A stretch of DNA of 64,000 bases, from positions 61,238,707 through 61,302,706 of the forward strand of contig NC_059473.1 of assembly GCF_018139145.2 (NCBI RefSeq). Direction: 5' to 3'. The first letter of the stretch is position 1, and the number at the start of each line of letters is the position of its first letter. The stretch is from Gymnogyps californianus. Taxonomy: Eukaryota > Chordata > Aves > Accipitriformes > Cathartidae. The notes beneath the pieces were generated by a model. It searched no databases, was not told where the DNA came from, and saw nothing but the letters and a program-made list of their open reading frames with translations. The translations under genes were made by a program, and so were the position numbers. Positions 26,801-37,849 of this stretch are shown piece after piece.

Positions 26801-27840
26801 ATTTACTGTGATCATAAAGCATGCTGGCTTGTTTGCGAATGCCGTAACACAAGTTATGATCCTCCATTTGGTGGCAAGTGTAGCACTGAAAGAAGTATCA
26901 GATAAAAATGGATGTGCTACGCTATCTTTTAAAGCCACCCTTCCCAAGTGTGGAATATGTTTAAATGTCTATGAGGCAAAATACAAATTTGCACCACCAC
27001 TTCCCAAACTTTTTACTTTGCCTCTATCTGGTCTAAAATACAATTTTAAGTATAACAGTACTCAGTTGAGCACTTCAACTTAGTAAAAACTCTGAATAAA
27101 AAAATATCAGTGCAAATGTCTCTCATTCTGGACAATCAAATGAATCTATGGGGTAACCCACTAAGAAAAATACTTGAAGGATGAGTGAATTTTGCTGGGG
27201 AAGTTTCCTCTCGCACTTCTAGCCTCTCTTACCTTTTACTATTTTGAGACTTCAAATACATAAAACCTCTGGTTTCAATTATATCTTGCCAGAGACAAAT
27301 AATAATTACATTAAAAACTATAATTTCTTTTACAAGAATGAAGCACGTATTCATCTTATTATGATGCCCACATAGAATAAAACTAGAAGCTTACAGTATT
27401 GAAAGAAGAAATTAGCATACATGTCCCCCCAAGCCTCCACTGCAATAAAGATGTAGGCAGTTTAATTTTCAACATTTGTTTTATTTTAGAATCTGGGTTC
27501 ATTTTTCCTTTTCCTATTTTCTATAGCACTTCTGTGTGGGAATTTTTGTGTGACATGTGCTTTCCAAATAAAGTCTTTTTACTGAGCACTGCCCAGAGCA
27601 CAGCTGGAAAGAAGGATAAATATGAATGTCCACCCTAAATTTTCTATTATTTTATATTTTGCATGTGCACTAACTTTATAATTTACATTGCATCTTCATC
27701 AACAATATCTGCTATGGTCATTTTAGTGATGAAAAGGTGTCTTAAAAATTTGTATGAAAGAGATTAGTTACCTATAACTAATTCCCTCTAGTATGCATTA
27801 CCTACAGATAAGCAGCGTTAGCTAGCGAATTTCTGTTTTC
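20809..27840. other. Intergenic, no gene recognised
   Basis: Unique AT-rich sequence with homopolymer A17 at 25328. Around 21290-21760 CpG is slightly denser and open frames overlap on both strands, but none resembles a known protein. Confidence 0.55.
25328..25344. repeat. A17 homopolymer
   Basis: 17 consecutive A on the plus strand. No adjacent retroelement recognised. Confidence 0.9.
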
Positions 27841-28526
27841 AGCCATCTCCATCCACTCCTTTACAATGGCACATTTGCAGCAGCATCTGCCCCACTTTCA
27901 TCCATGGTTCTATCTCTTCCCATGTTACCTCGTCACAGTCTACTGAGAGGACCTCCGCACCAAAACTGCCAATTGCTTGTAGACACAGACAAGAAGACAA
28001 TCTGAATGAACTTCTATGAACAGAAAAAGATGAAGCCAATACAGCATTCACCTAGCCTCAGTTCTTTGAATAGGCTTAAGGATGAGGACAATGGCTTCAA
28101 GAGAAACTCTGATACCCATCTTCAGGAAAAACTTATGGTGAATCCTCAAAGTAACCTCAACTCCTCAAAGGTTGTAAAACATCAAGTTTGTACCCTAGAA
28201 ACCGACTCTTTCCTACTGTCCTGGTTTCGGCTGGGACAGAGTTAACTCTCTTCTTAGTAGCTGGTACAGTGCTGTGTTTTGGATTTAGTGTGAGAATAAT
28301 GTTGATAACACTCTGATGTTTTAGTTGTTGCTAAGTAGTGCTTATCTTAAGCCAAGGACTTTCCAGTTTCCCATGCTCTGCCAGCAAGCAGGTGTGCAAG
28401 AAGCTGGGAGGGAGCATAGCCGGGCCAGCTGCAGGTGCAGATCTTGGTGGTAGTAGCAAATATTCAAACGAGAGCTTTGAATGACTAGCCAAAGGGATAT
28501 TCCATACCATGGAACATCATGCCCAG

Positions 28527-28534
28527 TATATAAA
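28527..28534 (+). promoter_or_regulatory. TATA box of the solo LTR
   Basis: TATATAAA lies in the middle of the LTR, followed by a GC-richer stretch expected to hold the R-region start. It is the only TATA match placed where an LTR promoter should be. Activity is unknown. Confidence 0.5.
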
Positions 28535-28789
28535 CAGGGGGGAGTTGGCCGGGAGGTGCGGATCGCAGCTCTGGCATCGGTCAGGGGGTGGTGAGCAACT
28601 GCATTGTGCATCACTGTTTTTTTCCCTCCCCCCCCCCCTCCTTTTTTTTGTTATATTCTTTTTCATTACTATTATTATTGTATTTCATTATTATTATTGT
28701 TAATATTATATTTTACTTTAGTTATTAAACTGTTCTTATCTGAACCCACGAGTTCCGCCTTCTTTCCTGATTCTCTTCCCCATCCCACC

Positions 28790-28829
28790 GGGAGCAGGGG
28801 GGTATAGGGGGACGGGACGGGGGACGGGG
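28790..28829 (+). repeat. G-run cluster near the 3' end of the solo LTR
   Basis: Runs of 3, 6, 5, 3, 5 and 4 G separated by loops of 2-4 bases meet the usual G-quadruplex pattern. Confidence 0.7.
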
Positions 28830-29349
28830 AGTGAGGGAGCTGACTGGGGTTAAACCATGACACCTACTCTCCTGACCAGATGGATAGCTAGTGGAAAAAG
28901 CGTTTTTTGACAGGAGAGAGTATAGCCCTTGGTCAAAAAGGCAGGTAAGTAAAAAAAATACAAAGACAAGATTAAGTCACAGTAAGGATCCTGCCTTTCA
29001 AAAAAAGAAGCAGCCATCACCAAATGTTTCAAACACAGTTGGCAAGCACATTCAGAAACCTGCAGCTACAATCACCAGTTGCACCTCAGCTTCTGTATTC
29101 AATGCTTGAGGCACTTGATCCATTGACTGACTCCCAGGAAAGTGAAGAGGACTGCTCCCTGGTACTACGAAGAGGACTCTAATCTGGAATGGTCCTGATC
29201 AGGTCTGATTTCATTGAGTAATCTGAACCACTGAAGATGACATCTGTGATATTCTTCACTTAAACTCAAAAATGTATTCATGTTTTTAAGGTTTAAGACT
29301 GGCCAATGATACATTCATTTTTGATGACAAGAAATAATTTAAATTCCCT

Positions 29350-31490
29350 TTCTCCTAGGCATATTCTGAGCCTGATTCTGTTAGCAAGTCTAACAAGGTA
29401 ATGGGAGTCTCATGGGAGGAGTTCCAGAAGAGAATCAAAAGAACAAGAGTTCAAATGTAGTGAAGACAAACTGTTTCATAATTTTGAACATGTCTGAGGT
29501 TACCAGCTGTCAAACAGTGGAGATAAATGGCATCTAAAATGACATTAGGTCAAAGAGGCCAGTCATAGTACACAGAAGAGGAACAACTTGGATTGCATTC
29601 CACAAAAAGATCTCCAAACAATTCCTTTATAACTACAATTTGTAACATCAGAGTTCGTATTGGTACCTCCGTGGAGGTTCCTACATGAAGTCTGCAGGAA
29701 GGTGCCTGTGTGGGATTTGGGAGACTGAAGGCAAGAGAGCATAGTGTATACAATAGATTTACTATTTTTTAGAGTGGAGGGAGGTCCCCCAGAGACAAAA
29801 AAGTATCAAATAGCTATCCTTATCAAAATTACCACCTCACTGTACAGGTGCTAAACATGGTTTCCTTCAAAGGATTATTTCTCATTGCAGGATAAGTTTT
29901 CTTCAGGAATCAAGAGACACACAGCAGACATTAATGCATGTGCTCTGGTAACCTCCTGGGAGGCCCAAGGAGTCACATGACAATAGCTTTGTGCTACTAA
30001 CACATCCAAATCCCAGAAGAAATTATTTAGCAAGTCTTCAGATGTTATCAAATTGTCAAGTGGTTGACAGTGTTCTACTGTAAACAAAGCTACACAGTTC
30101 TTGTTTGTTCACTCTTTTTAAAGGCTGCAGCAGACTTGGTGGCTACTGCGTTTGGTCACGTGAACAAAACAAGCCTCTTCTGCAGTCTTTTGTACTTTTT
30201 GTCAAAGTTCCTAGATATTTGAGTATAATGTCAAGTATTTTGAACTTAGCCACCCAGTGAGCGCCAGTCAGCAAGACCTTTGTTTTGGAGTGATGATGGA
30301 GGAACCCACCAAGATGTAGACTGATTCAACATACTATCCTTGCAAAGTACTTCTGCCAGTTGCTTGCCAAAATCTCAAGAAACTACTTTAAATCAAAGTC
30401 TTAATAGACAAAGAGTTTCAGAAAAATGGCTGACACTCTCAGGTCTTCTCTAGAGTGCCCTACAAAGAGAAAGCCTCTTCAGTCCCTAAAAACATCATGT
30501 CTGGAAAACTCAAGGTTCCCACCCTGTCTTTTGCATTTCCCTTTTCTAAAGGCTTGAATGTGAAAGTGCTTTTAAGTTGGGAGGCATAAACAGATGTTTT
30601 CTCTTGGGAGCTCTTGAGTCCTTACATTTTGCATAGCTGACGACTAAAAAGACAAGGAAGTTGACTGAAGATCAAGAAATTTCTAGACAGGAGACTAACA
30701 GAACAATAGTCATTGAGAGCGAATTCTTGTAGAAAGTCATCTTTATTTTTCATCTAAGACTGGAGCTGTGTGAACCAAGGGAAAAAAAGAAGTGGGCTGT
30801 TCTGAGGCTTGTCCTGAAGATCTGCACAGTGTACAGATGTTTGTGGCAGCATCTGTGTCTACAGTGACTGGAAAGACTGATCAAAGCAGTCAAAAGAGGC
30901 AACACGATCTCTGAAAAGATGAACTGTGACAGAGGAAGAAGTTGTGGAATTAGGACTTCGATGTCAGTAAACTTGATAGGTATTTCCATTGTCAGAAACC
31001 TAAGAAACTGCAGGTGCTAGAAATGCAATAGCAGGGCGTTCAGCATACTCCAATGTGCTTAGGTTCAAAGAGCTTAGTGATTTGACCAGATACACATGGA
31101 TCTGTAAACCTGACATATAGAGGTAGAAACATTTACAAACAGATTACTTCGCAGAAAGCTGACTGAACAGTACCAACAAATATTACACAGTTAGTATGAA
31201 AAGTGGCTGTAGAAAGACACTTGCACATTCTACACTTTGTATCTCACTTGAGCTTCAGCAGGGACAACTGCTGAGTACTCCAAAGAGTCTGTGGGAGAAA
31301 TATATCGTCTAAAGCTGTGTGGTAATGGGAAGAAAGCTTCAACAGTGTTCACAATGGTCTCTTTGAAAGAGCGCTGAATGTTCTGATTTAGGTAGGTGGT
31401 CGAGAGTGAACAAGAATACAAGTTGCCCTCCATGACCACCTGCAGTATAGACGGCAGGGCCTGTACTGTGGGGCTGGTGCACGTTCCTGC
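29350..31490 (+). pseudogene. Probable ancient intronless pseudogene of CDCA2/Repo-man
   Basis: CDCA2 (Repo-man) recruits PP1 to anaphase chromatin. The plus strand here carries collinear patches resembling it, with many stops and frame changes between them. MGVSWEEF (29401-29424) resembles LGITPESF; KTFVL (30273-30287) is followed by EEPTKM (30296-30316). ADTLR (30429-30443) with PTKRK (30459-30473) lies where NTPLR and its basic follow-up sit. LENSRFPPCLL (from 30501) resembles LEQSPVPEPL, and DFDVSKLDRYF (30954-30986) resembles KYDVSEFCSYI. Near 31440-31477 a trace of the C-terminal LQ...GLVW segment remains. Order and spacing fit a spliced mRNA copy of about 2.1 kb. There is no polyA tail or duplication left. 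The match was made by eye and needs a search. Confidence 0.45.
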
Positions 31491-31854
31491 AGGTGTTGCT
31501 GAGAATAAAAATTTCTTAGCTAATAGGAACTGTGTTTAGATATATCTATACCATAAAATATACTGATAGAGCCTTCAAAGGAGTACTGTCCTTTTCTGCA
31601 TCTCTAACGCAATTAGGTTCAATAAGAGTTATCATTATTATTTTGTATAAAGTACAAATAAAACCTCAGCATTTCCCAACAGAGAACATAAATGGAAAAA
31701 AGTCAAGACTTCTGTCTCAAAATCTGTCAGCATAAAGATTATGATATTAGAACCCCCACACTGGAGAACTAGCAGCATACCAACTTGGATCCATTAAAGC
31801 CATTGCCATTGTTCTAGCTATATTTTACTGAACAAGCAAAGCTTTCTACCCAAA

Positions 31855-31965
31855 CACAGCAAACACTTATGTACACGAGTACTCTTATTGCCTCAATAGG
31901 ACCATTCACATGGGTGAAGTTACTCAGGCAAGTAAGTGTAGGATAAAGGCCAGATGTGTTTAAAG
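31855..31965. repeat. Probable relic of a palindromic ancient amniote repeat
   Basis: AACACTTATGTACACGAGTA, then CAATAGGACCATTCACATGG, then AAGTAAGTGTAGGATAAAGG gives two loosely inverted arms around a centre near CCTCAATAGG. It resembles, from memory, a common palindromic DNA-transposon-like repeat of turtles, crocodilians and birds. Low certainty. Confidence 0.35.
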
Positions 31966-31969
31966 CTTC

Positions 31970-32999
31970 TATTATCAAAGGGCTGCTGAGCTGAAGTGCA
32001 GCGGTCATGAGTACCTGCATGCCTGTTTTACAAATACAGATTTAATACCTACACTGAATAAAGTATTTTTCCCAAGACTGTGCTGATACACTTGATTACC
32101 TTCAGCACAAAAGAAATATTTGCTGTTTTTTACAACAGCTTACAGGGATTTCAGTATGGGCTAGCTCCTGCAAAGCTGTATTCACACCAAGAGATACGGC
32201 CTCTATTTTGAGCAGTGCCATATCTTGACAATATGCTATACATCTAAATCTTTGATAAGCTTTTCATATTGCAAGTTTAAAAGGTGTCTGCATTCAGAAA
32301 CATGCAGACTGTGGATATTCTTCCACACAGTCACAAGTAAACATACACTAGGTATTGATTTCATACAACGCATAAAAATCTCTTCATTCTGCCCCACACT
32401 CACTATTATTCACAAAATGCTTACGATGCATCATAACAAACATTAGACCTAATAAAGACAAAATGATGTGTCACTGGAAGCCACTGGGAGAAATCAGGTC
32501 ATCACAATGTCTCAGGTCCTGCAACACCTTTTTTCACAGTAACATTTCGAGGTATTTTGGGAGATGGACCATTACTGAAAGTTGAGCAGAAGCCAGAAAA
32601 ACACTCCCAAAACCTCACTGACTGACAAACTGAAATTTTAACTCTAGAACCACTTCAATCTTGCAATCCAATCCATAAATTTACCAAGATGTCTTAAAAT
32701 AAATTAATGCTTTATCCCTAATGCCTTAAGAAAGCCATTCTGTAACTAGACTTAATCTTTTTTCAATAGATATGATTTTCATCTCAGTAGCCCTTCTTCA
32801 CATCTCTTACTAGTAAATAACTTTCATCAACAATGATCAGAATCAAACCCAGTATTGTAACCAGATAGTGTACTTACTCTCTGTACTGAAACGATCTCAT
32901 CCAATGCATCCTAAATTTGCATTAGCCTGCCGAACTAGGTGAGGCTGATCAGAATTACTTCAGCTTCCAGTATCCTAATTTTTATTAAAAAATATTCTT
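31970..32999. other. Intergenic, nothing recognised
   Basis: Unique AT-rich sequence without a supported feature. Confidence 0.6.
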
Positions 33000-33720
33000 G
33001 TTAGAACCCAAGTGAGTGACTTTGTATTTTGTCCTTTCAGTTTCACTCCATTCTAGTCCTTCAGCCAAAGTCACAGAATTTTTCCCAGTTCTCTGCAGTA
33101 CTTGCAATACCTCCCAACTTCATCTCATCCACAAATTACATGACTTAGATGGTGACCTCAACCTAAGTCACTGATATATGAAACAGGGTGTGTCCCTAGG
33201 CTGATCTCTCTCCATGTCCATCCTGAAAATAATTTAGAATTTACTGCAATCTCTTTTTCCACCAGCTTTAATCCATCTTTCAACTCTCATGTTAATCTAG
33301 TTCCACCTACCTATTTTTAGAGCCTTATGTCAAGCATTACTTCATTTTAAGTAAATTAAATTCATCGCATTCATTTTCTAAAAACTTAGTGTCCCAAACC
33401 ACCCAGGGCAAGAGGCAGAATGAAAGGGCTAGGAGAAAACATACTATATACTATCATACTCATGTTTGAACTTCAAGTCTTTTGTTCACAATCTGAAGTA
33501 AGCTTTTGCTTAACCTTGTGGTTAAACTAACAGGTCTGAAGTTGATCACAACTTTTTTTTTTTTTTTTAATACAATTGCTTTATTTGCTGTTCTTCTGCT
33601 GTAAAATACTAACTCTGAACTTACAGAACCATTAAAAGTTCTTATTACTGGATTTATACTTATTTCAGTATTGTAGAATGGAGGTTATGTTGGTCCTCTG
33701 ATAAATCCAACATTTTAAGA
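33000..33720. repeat. Probable relic of an ancient CR1-like LINE
   Basis: Fragments such as CTTCATCTCATCCACAAATT, AGGCTGATCTCTCTCC, TATGTCAAGCATTACTTC and AACTAACAGGTCTGAAGTT follow, in order, the pattern of old CR1/L3-type inserts seen across amniote genomes. Divergence is high. A T16 run at 33553-33568 lies inside. The assignment is from memory and uncertain. Confidence 0.4.
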
Positions 33721-34011
33721 TTTGCATTAGATATTACTACTCTATATAAATTGCTGCCCACGACTCAGAACTATACTGTCTCCGTATCTCAGATCTCCTC
33801 ATTCCTGCTCATTGTCCCTTAAATTACCCTATCAAGTTTTTTTCCATTTCTTCCATTCTCATTATACATCTTCTCATTATGTATTAATGCCTTCTCTGCC
33901 TCTCCAAAAACCTCTATTTTGGGAACATGTTACCATAATCAACCCTTGTCTTGCCATTACTTGTCAAGATTACAAAAATCCTGACTATATTAAGAAGTGT
34001 TAAACCTAAAG

Positions 34012-34075
34012 AAACCCATTTTACAGATGGGTTAATTGAGGCAAGGAAAAGTTGACAATTTCACCAACTGCTTAG
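34012..34075 (+). repeat. MIR-like SINE relic
   Basis: CCCATTTTACAGATGGGTTA, ATTGAGGCAAGG and a gapped TTCACCAACTGCTTAGCTGG follow the MIR core pattern. Confidence 0.5.
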
Positions 34076-34079
34076 CTGG

Positions 34080-37000
34080 AGGTTTCCAAACTCCTAGAGA
34101 TCAGTTTGTTGGGCTCTGATTGGGAGCATGGCTCTGAGCAGAGTTAATTTCCACATATCCTTCTTTAAACATTTATAGTCATACTGCTGCCAAAGAGCCT
34201 GTGAAGCTCAGGAGGGAAGTACAATCGCTACGTTTTTCTCCATAGCACATACTAGGTAAAATCCAGACCTGTTAATCTTCCCAAATTACCCGAGAATGTC
34301 TAAACATGTGGGCTATCACTCATACTTGGCATTGTATTCAACCACAACAACCTCCCCTCTAGCTATGGGAACATCACAGAATAAAGAGAGACAGTGAAAA
34401 AGGGGAGGCAAATCAAAACAGGAAGGAAAGCACAAAATCAGCAGATAGCATTTTAAGGACAAACATGGATCTCTGTACTTCTCTGCAGATACCATGCAGT
34501 TATTTACAGTCTCTCAAGTTTTCCAAAAGGGCCACATCAAATCAATTTTAATTATTTAATAAATATGACATATTTAATGAGCGCAAAGGTTCCAAGGTTG
34601 AAAAGATCTGTTCCTCTCCATTTTCAGAATGCTGTCAACTTGTATTTTTCTTCTTCCCTTTTAGAGCTAGACTTAGTCTCGGCTATCATTTCCTCAACTA
34701 GGTTAACTTTCTCCTGTGCTGTAACTTACATTTTTCCCAGTCGACAGTAAAAAAAAAAGTGGGTTTTTTTGTCATTCTAGTGCTCCTCCCCACCTCTCCT
34801 ATCTTCCTGTAATCTTTTGCCTTAAGCTCAAGCTTCTTTCTCATCATTTCAAGGTTCTAAAGAAATCAACCAGCAACTCTAACCTCATTCCAGTCACTGC
34901 CCTGCTCCAATCCCATGTGGGATTGTAAGTATTTCTTCTACAATCATTTCTGTGCTCCCTCCCATTCTGTGGAGAGTGTGATTTCTTTTTCTCCCTGGCA
35001 TATGTCTCTGCTCTCTTTCAAGTTTGTTTTCAATGCTTTTATTTACAAAGTTCCTATTCTGAGATCATTTAGGGCATTATATTCAGAACGATCTCTATGA
35101 TCAGACTGTTCCAATACTCTTGTAAGCCAAAGAGAGCTCTGCTGGCAACATAATATTCTTTTCTTGCCGATAGTCAAATATCTAATGCAAATTCATGTTT
35201 TCTCCAGTTCTCTTGTTACTACAGCTGTGCAATGAAAAGTGGTGACACAATAAGAAAAAAGCATTGCTCCTTTTCCCAACAAACTTGGTTAAAATTCCAA
35301 CATTTAAAAATAGGTACTCTGAGGTGATTGTGAAGAACAGTTGCTGTCAGTATCAGGATGTGCTGGTGGTTTAGAAACTTAGCATCAAACTCTAGGTTCT
35401 CCTAATCCAGATATCCAGGCTCATGCTCTAATTCCATAAACGGCACAACAAAGGACATTTTAGAAGAAAGCCAGAATTATACTTTATAAGTAAGGGCACT
35501 TTCCAATCGCAATCAGAACATTACCACAAAGAGTTTACAATAACAGAAACTATCTTTGATCTTTTGTAAATCTAACTTCCTCTAAATTTGTATTCTCATT
35601 CTTTTTGTACCACGCTCCTGTTTTACTGTTGACATGAAAAAGGAGAAAATCAAAGAACATTAATTTGGAATACGGCACAGCTTTTGGCACTATACTAGTA
35701 CATTTACAGTTTAGCATTAAGAACAACATTTGTCAGCAGTATCTATATATTTGTATCTGACAGTTTCCCATACTTGTAAACAAGGTACTAATTACGTTTT
35801 TTGGAAGGCACTCTTATAGTCCACCATTGACTTTACATGCATTATATTATAAATGCACAGACACATGTGTCTGCATCTCCCCCCCCAATTCTACTTCAGC
35901 CAGTAAGTTTCTCTGTTGTTAATTTCTTGTAGGTAAGTATTATATAGCATCAAATACAACCACATTCTGGAATACGATCATACTTAAGTCTGTGCTTCTG
36001 AAACTTCACTTGCAAAGGACATCGTTAAAAATTCCACCTGAAATGACTGCAACAATCTGAAAAGAACACCTCCAGTATTAGTAAATCCAATTAGTGCACC
36101 TTCGAAAAAGTCTCCACCATTTCATAAACAATGACCTGCTCCGCAAGACACTTTTGAAAGACTTTTGTAGGAATCCTGAAGTATAATATGGAACTTTCCC
36201 TGCAGAAAGGTGAAAGTATAAAGAACTGCAAAAATGTTAAGTAATACCAAAAGCCTTTTAAGTAACAAACATTGAACAGATTTACTAAAATTCTAGCTTA
36301 CATAAGTAGCAAAACTGAACATGGAATATCTGACAGAAAACACTTCTTTCTCCTTTCTTAAGCAAGATTGAGAAGATTCAGAACTCACAATCCAAAGGAG
36401 AAAGACCAGCAAGCATGTAGGTGGCAATCATACTGAAGAAGAAAGCTGTCGACTGTAGCACGCAACAAAAATGGCATTCTCCTTTATTTAATGCTGTACT
36501 CGTACGTGTTGGGAATTGGTTTAAGAGGAGCTATGGGTTGATACTTTATCATTCAGAGTAGCTGTAAAATGAATCAGTCAACACTTAAAGCTCACACAAT
36601 ATTTAACAATGGGGCCATAAATTCCAGTGCCTACCACAAATTCCAGTTTGGAATAATTACAGGGTATCTACCCACATTCTCCTGACATTTTCAAATATGT
36701 ACACTTTTTGAACTGTTCTGCAACATTGGTTTCTACTTTTGGGCTATTTGCCACATTTAAAGCTGTCCCAGAGGCTACCCTTAATGGAATGGAAACATTT
36801 TGCTATAATTTACTCTAGGTATCAGTTTGGATGATAAATACTCAGTCTGTTGCATCAAATGTTAGCAGCTTGAAGATGTGGCTTCAAACATGGTTTGATG
36901 GGCTGTTACAAAACTTCTCAATTAAAAAATAAATGATCAGAGGAAAATAATTTTATGCAAAATAAAACTAAATATGCTAATTCAGGTATTGTGGTCTGAA

Positions 37001-37849
37001 GGCTGGTATTGGGATATGTTTAATTTTACAGAATTCATGAGAATTTTATATGATAAATCTTCCAAACACTAATTTATTTTCAAAAAGAATGTCCTGATAG
37101 CTTCTCTAAGAAATTCTTAAACTTTTGTATTAGCATTTTCATCTCCATTCCCCTCAGAGACACTTATTTTAATTTCTTTCTAGGCAGAAGAAGGTTACAC
37201 ATTTCTAAATGATCACTCAAAAAAATTGCTTATGGCTTTTTCATTGCTTATTGCTTTTTCACTGATGATTCCCTGGTTTCCTAGAGGAACCTCGAGGTTC
37301 AACATAATCACGGCCAACAGACAATCTTTTATACACTTTAGGAAATACTTAAATTTTTGTTTGCAACCTTCTTAGTTATGTACTTCCATTTCATATCATT
37401 CAATCACCAAAAAAATAATACCACCAATTTTAATCGAAAAGCCTCAAATTAACACAGTATTCTATCATAGCTTGCTTATTTTTCCATGTAACACAAAAGC
37501 CCCGAAGTTCTTTTAATTATTTTATAAACAGGAAAACTGACTTTCCTCCTCCAAGCGCTAGGGACTGAGGCTGGTATTAGTAAGTAGTGGTATGATCCCC
37601 AAACGAAAGCAACTTCTGACTTTTTTATAGCAATGCAATATATATATTTCTACATGGACCAAAGTTCTGCCTCCTCCTTTCAACTGAAAAGCAGCTTTTC
37701 CAATCACAGTGTAACACCACAATAATATACATGGAATAATTTACAGTAATTCAGTTTGATACTGAAGTGAGGGATCTACCTTGCATGAAGCACTGTACAA
37801 AACACAGGCTTATTGCCCAGGTCTGTACAGCATTACTGTCAAAAAAGTT
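34080..37849. other. Region downstream of VTA1, nothing certain
   Basis: AT-rich sequence. A pyrimidine-rich part (about 34560-35060) gives short open frames without motifs. Some of this span could still be VTA1 3' UTR if a distal polyA signal, such as the complement of the TTTATT runs near 36484 or 37074, is used. Confidence 0.5.
37227..37262 (+). repeat. 18-bp tandem duplication
   Basis: TTGCTTATGGCTTTTTCA is followed directly by TTGCTTATTGCTTTTTCA, one mismatch. Confidence 0.85.

Larger units (their letters stand above)
28217..28862 (+). mobile_element. Complete solo LTR of an avian endogenous retrovirus, 646 bp
   Basis: The element starts TGTCCTGGTTTC and ends CCATGACA, with TG...CA termini. 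It is flanked on both sides by CCTAC (28212-28216 and 28863-28867), a 5-bp target-site duplication that fits an ERVL-like integrase. Oriented plus: a TATATAAA box lies at 28527-28534 and ATTAAA at 28724-28729. In between are a C-run, a T-run and an ATT-rich stretch. The start of the element is familiar to me from abundant neoavian solo LTRs. No internal retroviral genes are present, so this is a recombination product. It interrupts a coding-like block, whose flanks rejoin across it. Confidence 0.85.
27841..29145 (+). pseudogene. Unassigned broken coding-like block, split by the solo LTR
   Basis: I do not recognise this sequence. After a tract TTTCTGTTTTCAG (27828-27840), one frame reads PSPSTPLQWHICSS onward to EDNLNELL before a stop at about 28015. 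A second frame continues with KKMKPIQHSPSLSSLNRLKD up to ETDSFL at the LTR edge. After the LTR (28863 on), a frame with two early stops continues as EYSPWSKRQ and then SKDPAFQKKKQPSPNVSNTV, to about 29107. The composition is rich in Ser, Lys, Asn and Pro, like a disordered nuclear protein. Frameshifts and stops mark it as non-functional if it was ever coding. It may be the 5' end of the CDCA2-like copy or something unrelated. Confidence 0.3.

Noticed and set aside
28940..29400. Possible splice donor CAGGTAAGT (28940-28948), acceptor TCTCCTAG and donor AAGGTAATG near 29358-29404 suggesting small exons
   Set aside because: The coding-like text continues through the first donor, and in-frame stops precede it; pseudogene sequence explains the region better than a live multi-exon gene.
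29760..29800. Second possible match to the CDCA2 segment around GSPETN
   Set aside because: A closer candidate lies at 29461-29491, directly after the LGITPESF-like patch; both cannot be right and this one has worse spacing.
30750..31439. Minus-strand open frames of 69-79 codons
   Set aside because: They overlap the plus-strand CDCA2-like patches and have no recognisable motif; read as shadows of the pseudogene.
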